7,979 nucleotides of DNA, taken from NCBI GenBank assembly GCA_003457075.1, contig DMIY01000095.1, positions 1 through 7,979 of the forward strand, in the 5' to 3' direction. The translations under genes and the position numbers were made by a program. The stretch is from Desulfotomaculum sp. Its GTDB lineage: Bacteria > Bacillota > Desulfotomaculia > Desulfotomaculales > Nap2-2B. Under the pieces are notes generated by a model. It ran no database searches and was not told the DNA's origin. It saw only the letters and a program-made list of their open reading frames with translations. This document shows, piece after piece, positions 1 through 7,700 of the stretch; position 1 is the first letter of the stretch; each line of letters opens with the position of its first letter.

Positions 1-732
1 TTCAAAACTGCGGATGCCGCGTTCGCATAAAATTACCTGGTGATTTCCCCCGGCCATGATGTATTCGGCAGCCATCAGCCACTCTTCTATGGTGGCAGAA
101 AGGCCCCTTTTAAGAAGAACGGGTTTGCTGGCCGCAGCCACTTCTTTTAATAAAACAAAATTTTGCATATTGCGGGCGCCAATTTGTATAATGTCGGCAT
201 ACTCTTCTACCAAAGGTATGGCACGGACGTCCATTACCTCTGTTACTACACGCAAACCTGTAATTTCCCTGGCCTCGGCTAGCAATTCCAGACCTTTTTC
301 TTCCAGCCCCTGGAATGAATAAGGAGAACTGCGGGGCTTAAAGGCACCGCCGCGCAAGATAGTAGCGCCTGCCTCTTTTACCTGCGATGCAGCTTCCAGC
401 AACTGCTCACGACTCTCAACTGCACATGGTCCGGCCATAATATGGATTGTTTCGCCACCGATAGTTAAATTTCCCACTTTTACTATGGAATTTTCTTGTT
501 TAAATGCCCTGCTGGCCAGTTTATATGGTTGAAGAATGGGAATTACTCTTTCTACACCATCCATGACTTCCAGACCGAGAATGTCCACACGATCACGTTC
601 ATCTCCAATGATTCCTATTACGGTTCGTTCTGCACCACGCGAAAGATGCGCCTGAAAGCCGGCCTGTTCCACACGGCGGATTACAGCGTTTATCTCTTCT
701 TCTTGAACTCCATAAGCCATTACAACAAGCAT
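1..732 (-). CDS. aroF: 3-deoxy-7-phosphoheptulonate (DAHP) synthase, type Ibeta, 3' end missing
   Basis: Condenses phosphoenolpyruvate and erythrose-4-phosphate to DAHP, the first step of the shikimate pathway, in the cytoplasm. The 244 visible codons run off the left edge; family members are about 340 aa, so roughly the last 95 residues are missing. The start MLVVMAYG is an ATG at 732 behind a good ribosome binding site (GAGAGGAG, about 741-748). Residues 1-70 look like the ferredoxin-like N-terminal regulatory domain seen in the Thermotoga-type enzyme ([18 protein letters not shown], then a GIIGDERD stretch). The barrel begins near residue 95 with [11 protein letters not shown]103 matches the known metal-ligand cysteine. 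[16 protein letters not shown] (128-143), QIGARNMQN (183-191), LLKRG (206-210) and [11 protein letters not shown] (234-244) are further family motifs. It lies 41 bp after trpA with no terminator visible, so it is probably the distal gene of the trp operon. In related enzymes the N-terminal domain mediates feedback by Tyr/Phe; the effector here cannot be read from sequence. Confidence 0.95.
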   Translation of the reverse strand, partial: MLVVMAYGVQEEEINAVIRRVEQAGFQAHLSRGAERTVIGIIGDERDRVDILGLEVMDGVERVIPILQPYKLASRAFKQENSIVKVGNLTIGGETIHIMAGPCAVESREQLLEAASQVKEAGATILRGGAFKPRSSPYSFQGLEEKGLELLAEAREITGLRVVTEVMDVRAIPLVEEYADIIQIGARNMQNFVLLKEVAAASKPVLLKRGLSATIEEWLMAAEYIMAGGNHQVILCERGIRSFE

Positions 733-740
733 TGCCTGAC

Positions 741-748
741 TCCTCTCA
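741..748 (-). promoter_or_regulatory. aroF ribosome binding site
   Basis: GAGAGGAG lies about 8 nt before the ATG at 732. It fixes that ATG as the start and shows that aroF has its own efficient initiation after the 41-bp gap from trpA. Confidence 0.75.
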
Positions 749-773
749 TTTGCTCCTGGATTATGTTATTATA

Positions 774-1613
774 TTAGCATAGCCCTTCATCACAGGCAAT
801 CTCTTTTTTTAGCTTTTTCAGTGCCGACTTGATCTCCTTTACCAGCCCTGCTACTGAGGATATTGCGCTGGATTTCGTGCTTTGAGCAGCAACGGTGTTT
901 ACAATGGCACTACCTACTACCACCGCATCACAAAAGGAGGCAACCCGGGCAGCCTGTTGTGGGCCGGCAATACCGAAACCGATTGCTATGGGAAGGCTGG
1001 TGTGCTTGCGAACCCGTGTGATAAATTGTTCAAGATCCGTGCTAATTTGCTGACGTGCTCCAGTTACGCCGGTAACTGAAACACAGTAAATAAAGCCGCG
1101 GGCGTAGGATGATATGTTTTTTAAGCGTCCATCAGTGGTCGTGGGAGCTACCAGCGGGATTAAAGCCAGGCCGGAAGGATCGGCCATACTCTGCAGCGGT
1201 TGGGTTTCTTCGTATGGAAGATCGGGAATGATCAATCCGTCTACTCCCGCCCGGACAGCGTCTTGGACGAACCTTTCCAGGCCGTACTGCAAAACGGGAT
1301 TATAATAGGTCATAAAGATCAGCGGCAGATTAGTAAGTTTGCGCATTTCTGCTGCGGCTTCCATGATCGCGGCCAACCGGACACCTTTTGCCAAAGCCCG
1401 GGTGGATGCTTGTTGGATGGAAGGGCCATCAGCCACAGGATCGGAAAACGGGATACCTATTTCGATAAGGTCGGCCCCTGCTCTATCCATTGCTGCGACC
1501 AACTCGACGCTGGTTTTAAGGTCAGGATCACCGGCCGTAAGATAGGTGATTAATCCTTTTTCGCGGGAGTTGGCCAGTTCCTGGAACTTATGGGTGATAC
1601 GGTTGTTTTGCAA
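774..1613 (-). CDS. trpA: tryptophan synthase alpha subunit
   Basis: Cleaves indole-3-glycerol phosphate to indole and glyceraldehyde-3-phosphate; the indole is channelled to TrpB in the alpha2beta2 complex. The 279-aa product is a little longer than the usual 260-270, with a Lys-rich C-terminal tail (KSALKKLKKE) ending CDEGLC. The TIM barrel is complete. ITYLTAGDPD is at 22-31. EIGIPFSDPVADGPSIQ (51-67) carries the catalytic acids E51 and D62 (E49 and D60 in E. coli). YYNPVLQYG is at 103-111, IIPDLPYEE at 128-136, SVTGVTGAR at 179-187 in the mobile loop, and GFGIAGPQQ at 212-220. The start is TTG, preceded 7 nt upstream by a strong AGGAAGGAGA; no in-frame ATG fits the N-terminus. Unlike the rest of the operon it is separated from trpB by 336 bp holding an inverted-repeat element, so coupling to trpB translation is lost and it depends on its own ribosome binding site. 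Confidence 0.97.
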   Translation of the reverse strand: MQNNRITHKFQELANSREKGLITYLTAGDPDLKTSVELVAAMDRAGADLIEIGIPFSDPVADGPSIQQASTRALAKGVRLAAIMEAAAEMRKLTNLPLIFMTYYNPVLQYGLERFVQDAVRAGVDGLIIPDLPYEETQPLQSMADPSGLALIPLVAPTTTDGRLKNISSYARGFIYCVSVTGVTGARQQISTDLEQFITRVRKHTSLPIAIGFGIAGPQQAARVASFCDAVVVGSAIVNTVAAQSTKSSAISSVAGLVKEIKSALKKLKKEIACDEGLC

Positions 1614-1620
1614 GCTTTAT

Positions 1621-1637
1621 TCTCCTTCCTTAAGGAA
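1621..1637 (-). promoter_or_regulatory. trpA ribosome binding site overlapping a 12-bp palindrome
   Basis: On the minus strand AGGAAGGAGA (1621-1630) sits 7 nt before the TTG start of trpA and decides that start. Its 5' half lies in the perfect palindrome TTCCTTAAGGAA (1626-1637). Such a short palindrome gives at best a weak hairpin; an effect on translation is only inference. Confidence 0.7.
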
Positions 1638-1640
1638 AAA

Positions 1641-1666
1641 ATCTTTGAGCGTGATCTTTGAGCGTG
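1641..1666. repeat. 13-bp perfect tandem duplication
   Basis: ATCTTTGAGCGTG occurs twice, head to tail, at 1641-1653 and 1654-1666. The last six bases of each copy (AGCGTG) equal the outer end of the adjacent terminal inverted repeat, so the second copy overlaps the start of the MITE-like element. It may be a slippage or transposition scar. Confidence 0.85.
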
Positions 1667-1677
1667 CTGTTTAGTCC
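1661..1677 (+). repeat. terminal inverted repeat, trpA-side copy
   Basis: 17 bp, exact reverse complement of 1906-1922. The tandem duplication at 1641-1666 overlaps its outer six bases. Confidence 0.9.
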
Positions 1678-1868
1678 ATGAGGAGCGACTTATGCGGAGG
1701 GCCAGTAACCAGACACGGTGCCAGGTGAGGTAGTAAACCGGCAACGCGAATCGCGCAGATAACAGGGCCATGAGAAAACTAATCGTAGGAATACTTACCT
1801 TGACTTTCGCTAAAAAGCAAAGGTAGCACGCGCAATATGCAGCGCTGCCAGATTTACTTCGAACCAAG

Positions 1869-1896
1869 CCGATGTCTGGTCGGCCCGCAGCATCGG
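1869..1896. repeat. hairpin inside the element
   Basis: CCGATG at 1869-1874 and CATCGG at 1891-1896 form a perfect 6-bp stem with a 16-nt loop. No U-run follows on either strand, so it does not look like a Rho-independent terminator. Confidence 0.5.
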
Positions 1897-1905
1897 AGCG
1901 ACGAG

Positions 1906-1922
1906 GGACTAAACAGCACGCT
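1906..1922 (-). repeat. terminal inverted repeat, trpB-side copy
   Basis: 17 bp, exact reverse complement of 1661-1677. It begins 30 bp beyond the trpB stop codon in the direction of transcription. Confidence 0.9.
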
Positions 1923-1952
1923 ATTTTTATGCTCTGGGATATGCCATAAATT

Positions 1953-3155
1953 TTAGGGCGCCTCCCCCAGTATCTTGTTCATTGTTTCCACGTCTTTGTC
2001 TCCGCGTCCGGAAAGGTTCACTATTATTACCTTATCGGGCGGCAGGCCAGGTGCGATTTTAACCGCCTGGGCGAGAGCATGAGCGCTTTCCAGTGCCGGC
2101 AGGATTCCTTCGGTGCGGCAGAGCAACCCGAAGGCATCCAGGGCTTCTTGATCAGTTGCGGCAGTGTATGTAACACGCCCCGTTTGTTTTAAGAAGCTGT
2201 GCTCAGGACCTACGCCGGGATAATCAAGGCCGGCTGAAATGGAGTGCGCCAGGTTGATCTGGCCGTCCTCGTTTTGTAATACATAACTCAGCGAACCATG
2301 AAGCACCCCCGGCCGGCCGCAGGATAAAGTGGCCGCGTGTTTACCGCTTTCCAGGCCGCAGCCCGCGGCTTCCACACCAATGAGCCGCACATCTTTGTCG
2401 TTCAGAAAAGGATAGAATATGCCCATTGAGTTGCTGCCACCACCCACACAGGCAATGATGTAATCCGGCAGCCGCCCCGCCTGTTCCCGCACCTGCTGTA
2501 TGGTCTCCTCTCCAATTATCTTTTGAAAGTCGCGCACCATCATGGGGTAGGGATGGGGACCGGCCACCGACCCAATGAGGTAGTAAGTGGTTTCCACGTT
2601 GGTGACCCAATCACGCAAGGCTTCGTTCATGGCATCTTTAAGTGTTTTGCTGCCCGTGAGCACGGGAACCACCCCGGCGCCCAAAAGCTTCATCCGAAAG
2701 ACGTTTAATGCCTGGCGGGATATATCTTCTTCACCCATGTAAATAACGCATTCCAGGCCAAAAAGAGTGGCCGCGGTGGCGGTGGCCACGCCGTGCTGTC
2801 CCGCCCCTGTTTCAGCAATTATCCGTTTTTTGCCCATCCGCCGGGCCAGCAGGATTTGCCCCAGGGTATTGTTGATTTTGTGCGCACCTGTATGGTTTAG
2901 GTCTTCCCGTTTTAAAAAAATCCGCGCTCCTTTACAGGCGGCCGTCAGGCGGGCGGCAAAATACAGCGGTGAGGGACGTCCCACATAATTTTTTAGGTAA
3001 TAGTCAAGTTCACGGTGAAATTCAGGGTCATCCCGAACGTTTGAGTACGCCTTTTCCAGTTCCTCTAAAGAAGGCATTAAGGTTTCGGGAACATAACGCC
3101 CTCCGAAACGGCCAAAATATCCTTGTTCATCCGGTAACGCCAGGTTTTTTTGCAT
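1953..3155 (-). CDS. trpB: tryptophan synthase beta subunit (TrpB1 type)
   Basis: PLP enzyme that joins indole, received from TrpA, to L-serine to make L-tryptophan. The product is 400 aa, the normal length. [15 protein letters not shown] is at 14-28. [20 protein letters not shown] (81-100) carries the PLP lysine K93. ETGAGQHG (115-122) carries the catalytic E115. The phosphate-binding GGGSN is at 238-242 and SGRGDKD at 382-388. This is the TrpA-dependent TrpB1 form, as expected beside trpA. An upstream in-frame extension to 3329 is rejected: its 58 extra residues match nothing in the family and overlap trpF. The ATG at 3155 gives the canonical N-terminus, lies 2 nt after the trpF stop, and has AGAGG about 10 nt upstream inside the trpF end, which suggests translational coupling. 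Confidence 0.98.
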   Translation of the reverse strand: MQKNLALPDEQGYFGRFGGRYVPETLMPSLEELEKAYSNVRDDPEFHRELDYYLKNYVGRPSPLYFAARLTAACKGARIFLKREDLNHTGAHKINNTLGQILLARRMGKKRIIAETGAGQHGVATATAATLFGLECVIYMGEEDISRQALNVFRMKLLGAGVVPVLTGSKTLKDAMNEALRDWVTNVETTYYLIGSVAGPHPYPMMVRDFQKIIGEETIQQVREQAGRLPDYIIACVGGGSNSMGIFYPFLNDKDVRLIGVEAAGCGLESGKHAATLSCGRPGVLHGSLSYVLQNEDGQINLAHSISAGLDYPGVGPEHSFLKQTGRVTYTAATDQEALDAFGLLCRTEGILPALESAHALAQAVKIAPGLPPDKVIIVNLSGRGDKDVETMNKILGEAP

Positions 3156-3157
3156 AA

Positions 3158-3772
3158 TCAGACTACCTCTTTTGCCATTTTTATAAACTGCCTTATCTTT
3201 TCCCTGTCTTTTTTTCCATCTGTTTCCACCCCGCTGCTCACATCGACCCCGTATGGCTGAACTGCACGGATGGCGCCGGCAACATTTGCCGGGGTAAGCC
3301 CGCCGGCTAAAATAAGCGGCCTGGCACAACCCAATTCTTTTGCTGTTTCCCAGTCGAAAGTTTCTCCCGTGCCCCCTGCCCTGTCCGGCACATAGGTATC
3401 CAGCAGGACAGCATCGACGGAAAAGTCACTTATCATCTTTAAGGACAGCCCACCTCCCACGCTAAAGGCTTTAATTGTCTTCCATCCAACCGACCGGCAG
3501 TACTCAGGCGACTCCGTCCCGTGCAACTGCACAGCATCCAGTTGGCAATACCGGGCTGTATTTTGCACTTCACTTAAAGGAGCATTTACAAACACGCCTA
3601 TTTTCATGATGAAAGAAGGCAACGCCCGGCTGATGGAACGGGCAAGGTCCGGCGAAACCTGCCTGACGCTGGCAGCAAAGACAAAACCTACCGCGTCGGC
3701 TCCGGCGCCGGCAACAAAAAGGGCAGTATCCAGGTCAGTCAAGCCACAAATTTTAACCCATACCACGTTCAA
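3158..3772 (-). CDS. trpF: phosphoribosylanthranilate isomerase
   Basis: Catalyses the Amadori rearrangement of N-(5'-phosphoribosyl)anthranilate to CdRP, between the TrpD and TrpC steps. The product is 204 aa, normal for the monofunctional TIM-barrel enzyme. WVKICGLTD (5-13) contains the catalytic cysteine C9. VQLHGTES is at 81-88. [19 protein letters not shown] (123-141) holds the catalytic aspartate D125. [10 protein letters not shown] (155-164) and GVDVSSGVE (175-183) bind the phosphate. The start is taken as TTG at 3772, overlapping the trpC stop in TTGA; GGGAG lies just upstream with a short 4-nt spacing. A GTG two codons in (3766) has a 10-nt spacing from the same GGGAG and is an alternative. 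trpF is not fused to trpC, unlike in enterobacteria. Confidence 0.97.
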   Translation of the reverse strand: MNVVWVKICGLTDLDTALFVAGAGADAVGFVFAASVRQVSPDLARSISRALPSFIMKIGVFVNAPLSEVQNTARYCQLDAVQLHGTESPEYCRSVGWKTIKAFSVGGGLSLKMISDFSVDAVLLDTYVPDRAGGTGETFDWETAKELGCARPLILAGGLTPANVAGAIRAVQPYGVDVSSGVETDGKKDREKIRQFIKMAKEVV

Positions 3773-4551
3773 AGCACTCCCAGTAACTCTTTTACTTTTG
3801 CCTCAATATCATCGCTGCCCATCAACGCCTCTCCTACCAGCGCAGCATCCACCTCATGTCCGGCAAGGGCCAGCATATGGCTGCGGCTGTTAATGCCGCT
3901 TTCGCTGACTACCACGATAGAACTGTCGGTAATATACTGACGCAAACGAAAAGTGGTAGTGAGATCGGTTTCGAAGGTGTTCAAATCACGGTTATTAATG
4001 CCGATTAAAGAAGCGCCGGAATCCAGCGCACGTTCCAGTTCGGTTCTGGTATGCGCCTCCACCAGGCAAGTCAAACCCATCTCAAAAGCCAGCTTCTGGA
4101 ATGAGCGAAGCTCCCGGTCGCTTAGAATTGCAGCAATAAGCAGGATGGCGTCGCTGCCCAGGAAACGGCTCTCGTAAACCTGGTAAGGGTCGATGATAAA
4201 ATCCTTACGCATAACTGGCAGGCTGGTTTCTCTGTGAACCAGGGATATGTAGTCCGGGTGGCCACCAAAAAACCCGGTGTCGGTGAGCACTGAAATTGCC
4301 GCCGCCCCTGCCCCGGCATAAATCCGGGCAATCTTTTCCGGCTCAAAAGATGGCCGGATCACCCCTTTTGACGGCGAAGACCTCTTGATTTCTGCTATCA
4401 GGGATACTTCTCCCGGCTTGTGAAGTACATTTCTCAACCGCCTGCAGGGTGGCAGACCGGCTATCAAACGCTCCATATCGGCAACCGGAATTTTTTCACG
4501 CTGCCCGGCCACTTCCCGGCGTTTGTGCGCCACGATTTTCCCCAGGATCAA
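3769..4551 (-). CDS. trpC: indole-3-glycerol-phosphate synthase
   Basis: Decarboxylates and cyclises CdRP to indole-3-glycerol phosphate. The product is 260 aa, the usual length of the monofunctional TIM-barrel enzyme. LIAEIKRSSPSKG (51-63) carries E54 and K56. PVMRKDFIIDPYQ (112-124) carries the catalytic K116. LVEAHT (163-168) carries E165, INNRDLNTF (185-193) carries N187, and VSESGI (215-220) carries E217 and S218. These correspond to the E51/K53/K110/E159/N180/E210/S211 set described for the Sulfolobus enzyme. The start is TTG at 4551, overlapping the trpD stop in TTGA. AGGAGAG at 4558-4564, 6 nt before it inside the end of trpD, supports this start. Confidence 0.97.
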   Translation of the reverse strand: MILGKIVAHKRREVAGQREKIPVADMERLIAGLPPCRRLRNVLHKPGEVSLIAEIKRSSPSKGVIRPSFEPEKIARIYAGAGAAAISVLTDTGFFGGHPDYISLVHRETSLPVMRKDFIIDPYQVYESRFLGSDAILLIAAILSDRELRSFQKLAFEMGLTCLVEAHTRTELERALDSGASLIGINNRDLNTFETDLTTTFRLRQYITDSSIVVVSESGINSRSHMLALAGHEVDAALVGEALMGSDDIEAKVKELLGVL

Positions 4552-5600
4552 GGTGTTCTCTCCTGTCTTTTTGCCTGTTGAGTAAATCTTACCAACTGCT
4601 CCAGCCTGTCAAGGGCAGCGCCTCCATCTATGCTTTCCATCGCCCTGTCCAAACCTTCGGTTAAACCGGCAGCCATCCCTGCCGCCATCAAGCCGAAAGC
4701 TGCATTTATTAAAACGGCATCCCGGCGCGGGCCGCGCCCGCCGCGCAGAACTTCCATAGCAAGAGCCGCATTTTCTTTGGGAAGACCGCCGGAGAGCGCA
4801 TCCACCGGCACCCGGGGCAGGCCATAGGCGACCGGGTCTACTGAATATTCGCGGGTACTGCCGTTGTAAACTTCACACACTACAGCCGGGCCGGAGAGGG
4901 AAATTTCATCCAGGCCGCCGGCTCCGTGAACCACAAAAGAATGCGTTGTCCCCAGCCTGGCCAGCACCCTGCCCAATTTTCCGGTTAATTCCGGCTCATA
5001 CACGCCAACCACTTGAGCAGCGGCGCCCGCCGGGTTGGTCAGAGGCCCCAGGATATTAAAAACCGTACGAATACCGATTTCCCGCCGGGGTCCGGCTGCA
5101 TGCTTCATTGCCCCGTGCAATGAGGGAGCAAACAGAAAAGCTATACCTATTTCCTCCAGGCAGGCCTCTACCTGGAAAGGCTCCAGATCCAGGCGTACCT
5201 GCAGGGCTTCTAAAAGGTCTGCCGAACCACAACGGCTGGATACGGAGCGGTTCCCGTGCTTGGCTACAGGCACGCCTGCCCCGGCAATGATGAAAGCGGC
5301 AATAGTAGAAATATTGAAGGTATTAACGCCGTCTCCTCCTGTTCCACAGGTATCCACCACCAGAGGGTAGTTGGTGCGAACAAACGTGGCCTTTTTGCGC
5401 ATCACCCGCGCAAAACCAGTTATTTCATCTACCGTTTCTCCCTTTAAACGCATAGCAACCAGCAAAGCGGTAATTTGGGCAGGGGTAGCCTGGCCACTCA
5501 TGATTATCTCCATCACCTGTTCAGCCCCGGATTCAGACAAATCTTCCCCTGCCACCACCCGTGCAATTGCTTCTTTAATTAATGCTTCCTGCTCAATCAT
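4548..5600 (-). CDS. trpD: anthranilate phosphoribosyltransferase
   Basis: Transfers phosphoribose from PRPP to anthranilate. The product is 350 aa, slightly above the usual 335-345. The N-terminal helical domain (1-70) is followed by the glycine-rich PRPP loop DTCGTGGDGVNTFNIST (83-99). KHGNRSVSSRCGSADLLE (114-131) is the PRPP/metal region, RTVFNILGPLTNP (178-190) the anthranilate site, and VVHGAGGLDE (223-232) the second metal region. The start is ATG at 5600 with GGGGGAGAG three nucleotides upstream (5604-5612). It lies 27 nt after trpG and is not fused to it. Its stop overlaps the trpC start, so the two are probably translationally coupled. Confidence 0.98.
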   Translation of the reverse strand: MIEQEALIKEAIARVVAGEDLSESGAEQVMEIIMSGQATPAQITALLVAMRLKGETVDEITGFARVMRKKATFVRTNYPLVVDTCGTGGDGVNTFNISTIAAFIIAGAGVPVAKHGNRSVSSRCGSADLLEALQVRLDLEPFQVEACLEEIGIAFLFAPSLHGAMKHAAGPRREIGIRTVFNILGPLTNPAGAAAQVVGVYEPELTGKLGRVLARLGTTHSFVVHGAGGLDEISLSGPAVVCEVYNGSTREYSVDPVAYGLPRVPVDALSGGLPKENAALAMEVLRGGRGPRRDAVLINAAFGLMAAGMAAGLTEGLDRAMESIDGGAALDRLEQLVRFTQQAKRQERTP

Positions 5601-5603
5601 TTT

Positions 5604-5612
5604 CTCTCCCCC
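5604..5612 (-). promoter_or_regulatory. trpD ribosome binding site
   Basis: GGGGGAGAG in the 27-nt trpG-trpD gap, close to the ATG at 5600. It marks that ATG as the start. Confidence 0.65.
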
Positions 5613-5627
5613 ATGTTATAAGTAAAG

Positions 5628-6188
5628 TTAAGCAAAAAAATTATGCAAAAGGTCCAGGCCATATTCAGTTAAAATAGATTCGGGATGAAACTGCACTCCT
5701 TCTACCGGCAGGTCCCGGTGACGCAGGCCCATAATTTCTCCTTCTTCGGTCCAGGCGCTTACCATAAGACAGTCCGGCAGGTTCTCTTTTGCCACTATCA
5801 GCGAATGGTAACGGGTGGCCACAAAGGGAGAAGGAATTCCTTCAAAGATGCCCAACCCGTCGTGGTAAATGGAAGAGGTTTTGCCGTGCATCAGGCGGTT
5901 AGCCTGGACCACCCGGCCGCCAAAAGCCTGACCTATAGCCTGGTGCCCCAGGCAAACCCCCAGAATTGGAATACGACCGGCCAGGCGTTTAATCACATCC
6001 AGTGATATTCCTGCTGAGTCCGGCGTTCCCGGCCCGGGTGAAATCACAATGTGGGTGGGATTGCTTTCCTCTAGTTCCAGGACGCTGATCTGATCGTTGC
6101 GCCACACATTTACTTCCGCCTGAAGTTGGCCAAAATACTGTACCAGGTTATAGGTAAAAGAATCATAGTTATCAATCATTACCAGCAA
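5628..6188 (-). CDS. trpG: anthranilate synthase glutamine amidotransferase subunit
   Basis: Class I glutamine amidotransferase that releases ammonia from glutamine and passes it to TrpE. The product is 186 aa, typical of a stand-alone TrpG/Pab[17 protein letters not shown] (4-19) is the family N-terminus. SPGPGTP (50-56) forms the oxyanion region. The catalytic triad is C79 in [11 protein letters not shown] (76-86) plus H168 and E170 in VQFHPES (165-171). The TTG start at 6188 has AAGGAAGGGGGG nine nucleotides upstream. An ATG three codons in (6179) is possible but sits further from that site, about 18 nt. The gene starts 21 nt after trpE. It could also serve p-aminobenzoate synthase as PabA; amphibolic use is known in Bacillus, but nothing here shows it. 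Confidence 0.96.
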   Translation of the reverse strand: MLVMIDNYDSFTYNLVQYFGQLQAEVNVWRNDQISVLELEESNPTHIVISPGPGTPDSAGISLDVIKRLAGRIPILGVCLGHQAIGQAFGGRVVQANRLMHGKTSSIYHDGLGIFEGIPSPFVATRYHSLIVAKENLPDCLMVSAWTEEGEIMGLRHRDLPVEGVQFHPESILTEYGLDLLHNFFA

Positions 6189-6197
6189 GTTTCAAAA

Positions 6198-6209
6198 CCC
6201 CCCTTCCTT
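6198..6209 (-). promoter_or_regulatory. trpG ribosome binding site
   Basis: AAGGAAGGGGGG fills the gap immediately after the trpE stop, 9 nt before the TTG at 6188. It favours that TTG over the ATG at 6179. Confidence 0.6.
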
Positions 6210-7697
6210 CTAACCTCCGGTATGACCGAGAGTCTGGAACAAAGCACGGGCTTTGTTGACAGTCTCCTGATATTCTTTTTCCGGGTCCGAATCAGCCACA
6301 ATGCCTGCCCCGGCCTGAACATAGGCATGGCCCTGATAAAAAACAATAGTCCGGATAGTAATGGCCGAGTCCAGATTGCCGTTAAAACCGATGTAACCGA
6401 CCGCTCCGGCATAAGGTCCACGCCTGGCAGGTTCCAGTTCGTCAATAATTTCCATGGCCCTAACTTTAGGCGCACCAGAAACGGTTCCTGCAGGAAAGCA
6501 AGCTTTTAAAGCATCAAAGGTGGAATGTCCCGGGGCTAAAATTCCCTTGACGGCTGATACCAGGTGCATCACGTGGGAATACTTTTCTACCGTCATGAAC
6601 TGGGGAACACTCACGCTGCCCGCCCTGCACACACGCCCCAGGTCGTTGCGCCCGAGATCCACCAGCATGACGTGTTCTGCTCTTTCTTTGGGATCCATTG
6701 ATAATTCCCGGCTCAACTTTTCATCTTCCTGGTTCGTGCAACCACGCGGCCTGGTGCCGGCAATAGGCCGGGTCTCTACTTCCTCTCCCTCCACCCTGAT
6801 CATCATTTCCGGCGAAGAACCGGCAATCACTACTTCGCCGAAATCAAGAAAGTACAGGTAAGGTGATGGGTTAATATTACGCAGGTGGCGGTATGCCTGG
6901 AACGGATCGCCGGCAAAGGGCAGGCAAAAACGCTGGGAGAGCACAACCTGCAGGATGTCCCCCTGCCTTATATATTCCTTTGCCTTTTTGACCCTGGCTA
7001 TGAATTCTTCACGTGTCAGGTTGGACTCCAGGTGTGAAATTATAGATTCCTTTTCATTTAAAAGCGGAAGTGCTCTATTTTCCCGGCTGACAGCGGGTTT
7101 ATGTAAAGCAGCAATAATCCATTCAATCTTTTCTGCTGCTGCCGAATAAGACTTCTCAGGTGAATCGCCGGCAAAGCTGTTAACAACCACGCGCAGGGTG
7201 TGGCGGACGTGGTCAAAAATCAGTACGGTTCCGCCAATCATGAACTGGCAGTCATAAAGGCCCAGGTCGTCTGCCGTCGTGGAAGGCAGTTTTTCCAGCC
7301 AGCGCACCATGTCATAACCCCAATATCCGACTGCGCCGCCAAAAAATCTGGGCAGACCAGTTAAAGAAGGTGTTTTAAAGGATGAAATTACCTCTTCTAA
7401 AGCGCCAAAGGGGTTGCCTTCCACTTTTTTTACGGTATCCTGGCCGGGATTGCTGTGTATCCATCCTGATCCGCCACGGTGGCTGTACATGATCGAGGGA
7501 TCCAGCCCGATAAAAGAATAGCGCGCCAGCCTTTCTCCCCCTTCGACACTCTCCAGGAGAAACGCAGGGCGTCCGGCAGCCACTTTCCAAAAGAAGGTGA
7601 TAGGTGTTTCGGTATCCACAGGACATTCATAACTGACCGGAACCAGGCTATATAACCGGCTCAATTTCACATAGTCTTCCAGTGACGGTTCGTACAA
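6210..7697 (-). CDS. trpE: anthranilate synthase component I
   Basis: Makes anthranilate from chorismate with ammonia from TrpG; it is the committed and feedback-controlled step. From the TTG at 7697 the product is 495 aa, normal length, beginning MYEPSLEDYVKLSRLY like other TrpE proteins. LLES (47-50) is the tryptophan-binding motif, so feedback inhibition is expected. Chorismate-binding domain motifs follow: DILQVVLSQRF (247-257), RPIAGTRPRG (310-319), DLGRNDLGR (347-355), FPAGTVSGAPKVRAMEIIDE (401-420) and GAGIVADSDPEKEY (463-476). The open frame extends to 7781, but the extra 28 residues run through the leader terminator hairpin and are unlike TrpE, so that start is rejected. GGGAGGTGG lies about 9 nt before the TTG and no ATG or GTG is suitably placed. 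It is the first gene of the operon. Confidence 0.97.
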   Translation of the reverse strand: MYEPSLEDYVKLSRLYSLVPVSYECPVDTETPITFFWKVAAGRPAFLLESVEGGERLARYSFIGLDPSIMYSHRGGSGWIHSNPGQDTVKKVEGNPFGALEEVISSFKTPSLTGLPRFFGGAVGYWGYDMVRWLEKLPSTTADDLGLYDCQFMIGGTVLIFDHVRHTLRVVVNSFAGDSPEKSYSAAAEKIEWIIAALHKPAVSRENRALPLLNEKESIISHLESNLTREEFIARVKKAKEYIRQGDILQVVLSQRFCLPFAGDPFQAYRHLRNINPSPYLYFLDFGEVVIAGSSPEMMIRVEGEEVETRPIAGTRPRGCTNQEDEKLSRELSMDPKERAEHVMLVDLGRNDLGRVCRAGSVSVPQFMTVEKYSHVMHLVSAVKGILAPGHSTFDALKACFPAGTVSGAPKVRAMEIIDELEPARRGPYAGAVGYIGFNGNLDSAITIRTIVFYQGHAYVQAGAGIVADSDPEKEYQETVNKARALFQTLGHTGG

Positions 7698-7700
7698 TAT

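Larger units (their letters stand above)
1661..1922. mobile_element. MITE-like inverted-repeat element between trpB and trpA (candidate)
   Basis: The ends are perfect 17-bp inverted repeats: AGCGTGCTGTTTAGTCC at 1661-1677 and its exact complement at 1906-1922. Read inward from each end the two arms stay related with small indels. Both contain ATGC, then GGGCC, then ACCAGACA, then GTAAA-x-C-x-GGCA-x-CGC, so about 100 bp on each side is an imperfect inverted repeat around a centre near 1795. There is no transposase and no convincing coding frame, so a non-autonomous element (MITE) is the best reading. A clean target-site duplication is not visible; ATCTTTG on the left and ATTTTTATG on the right are only loosely alike. 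The element interrupts an otherwise tightly coupled operon and lies wholly in the intergenic gap, leaving both genes intact. It could instead be a conserved structured RNA spacer. Confidence 0.6.

Noticed and set aside
768..793. Internal promoter before aroF (TATAAT at 768-773)
   Set aside because: The -10 box is perfect, but the nearest -35-like TTGCCT is 20 nt away and only partly matches consensus. It could be weak; I cannot support it.
1200..1553. 117-codon plus-strand frame, and similar plus-strand frames over the trp genes (for example 6126-6509)
   Set aside because: They lie antisense to intact, well-conserved trp genes and their translations resemble no protein family. They are shadow frames.
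1550..1867. 105-codon minus-strand frame through the trpB-trpA gap
   Set aside because: It begins at a TTG inside the inverted-repeat element, overlaps the start of trpA in another frame, and matches no family I know. It is probably chance.
3156..3329. 58-codon upstream extension of trpB
   Set aside because: It overlaps trpF in another frame, is unlike TrpB N-termini, and the ATG at 3155 has its own ribosome binding site.
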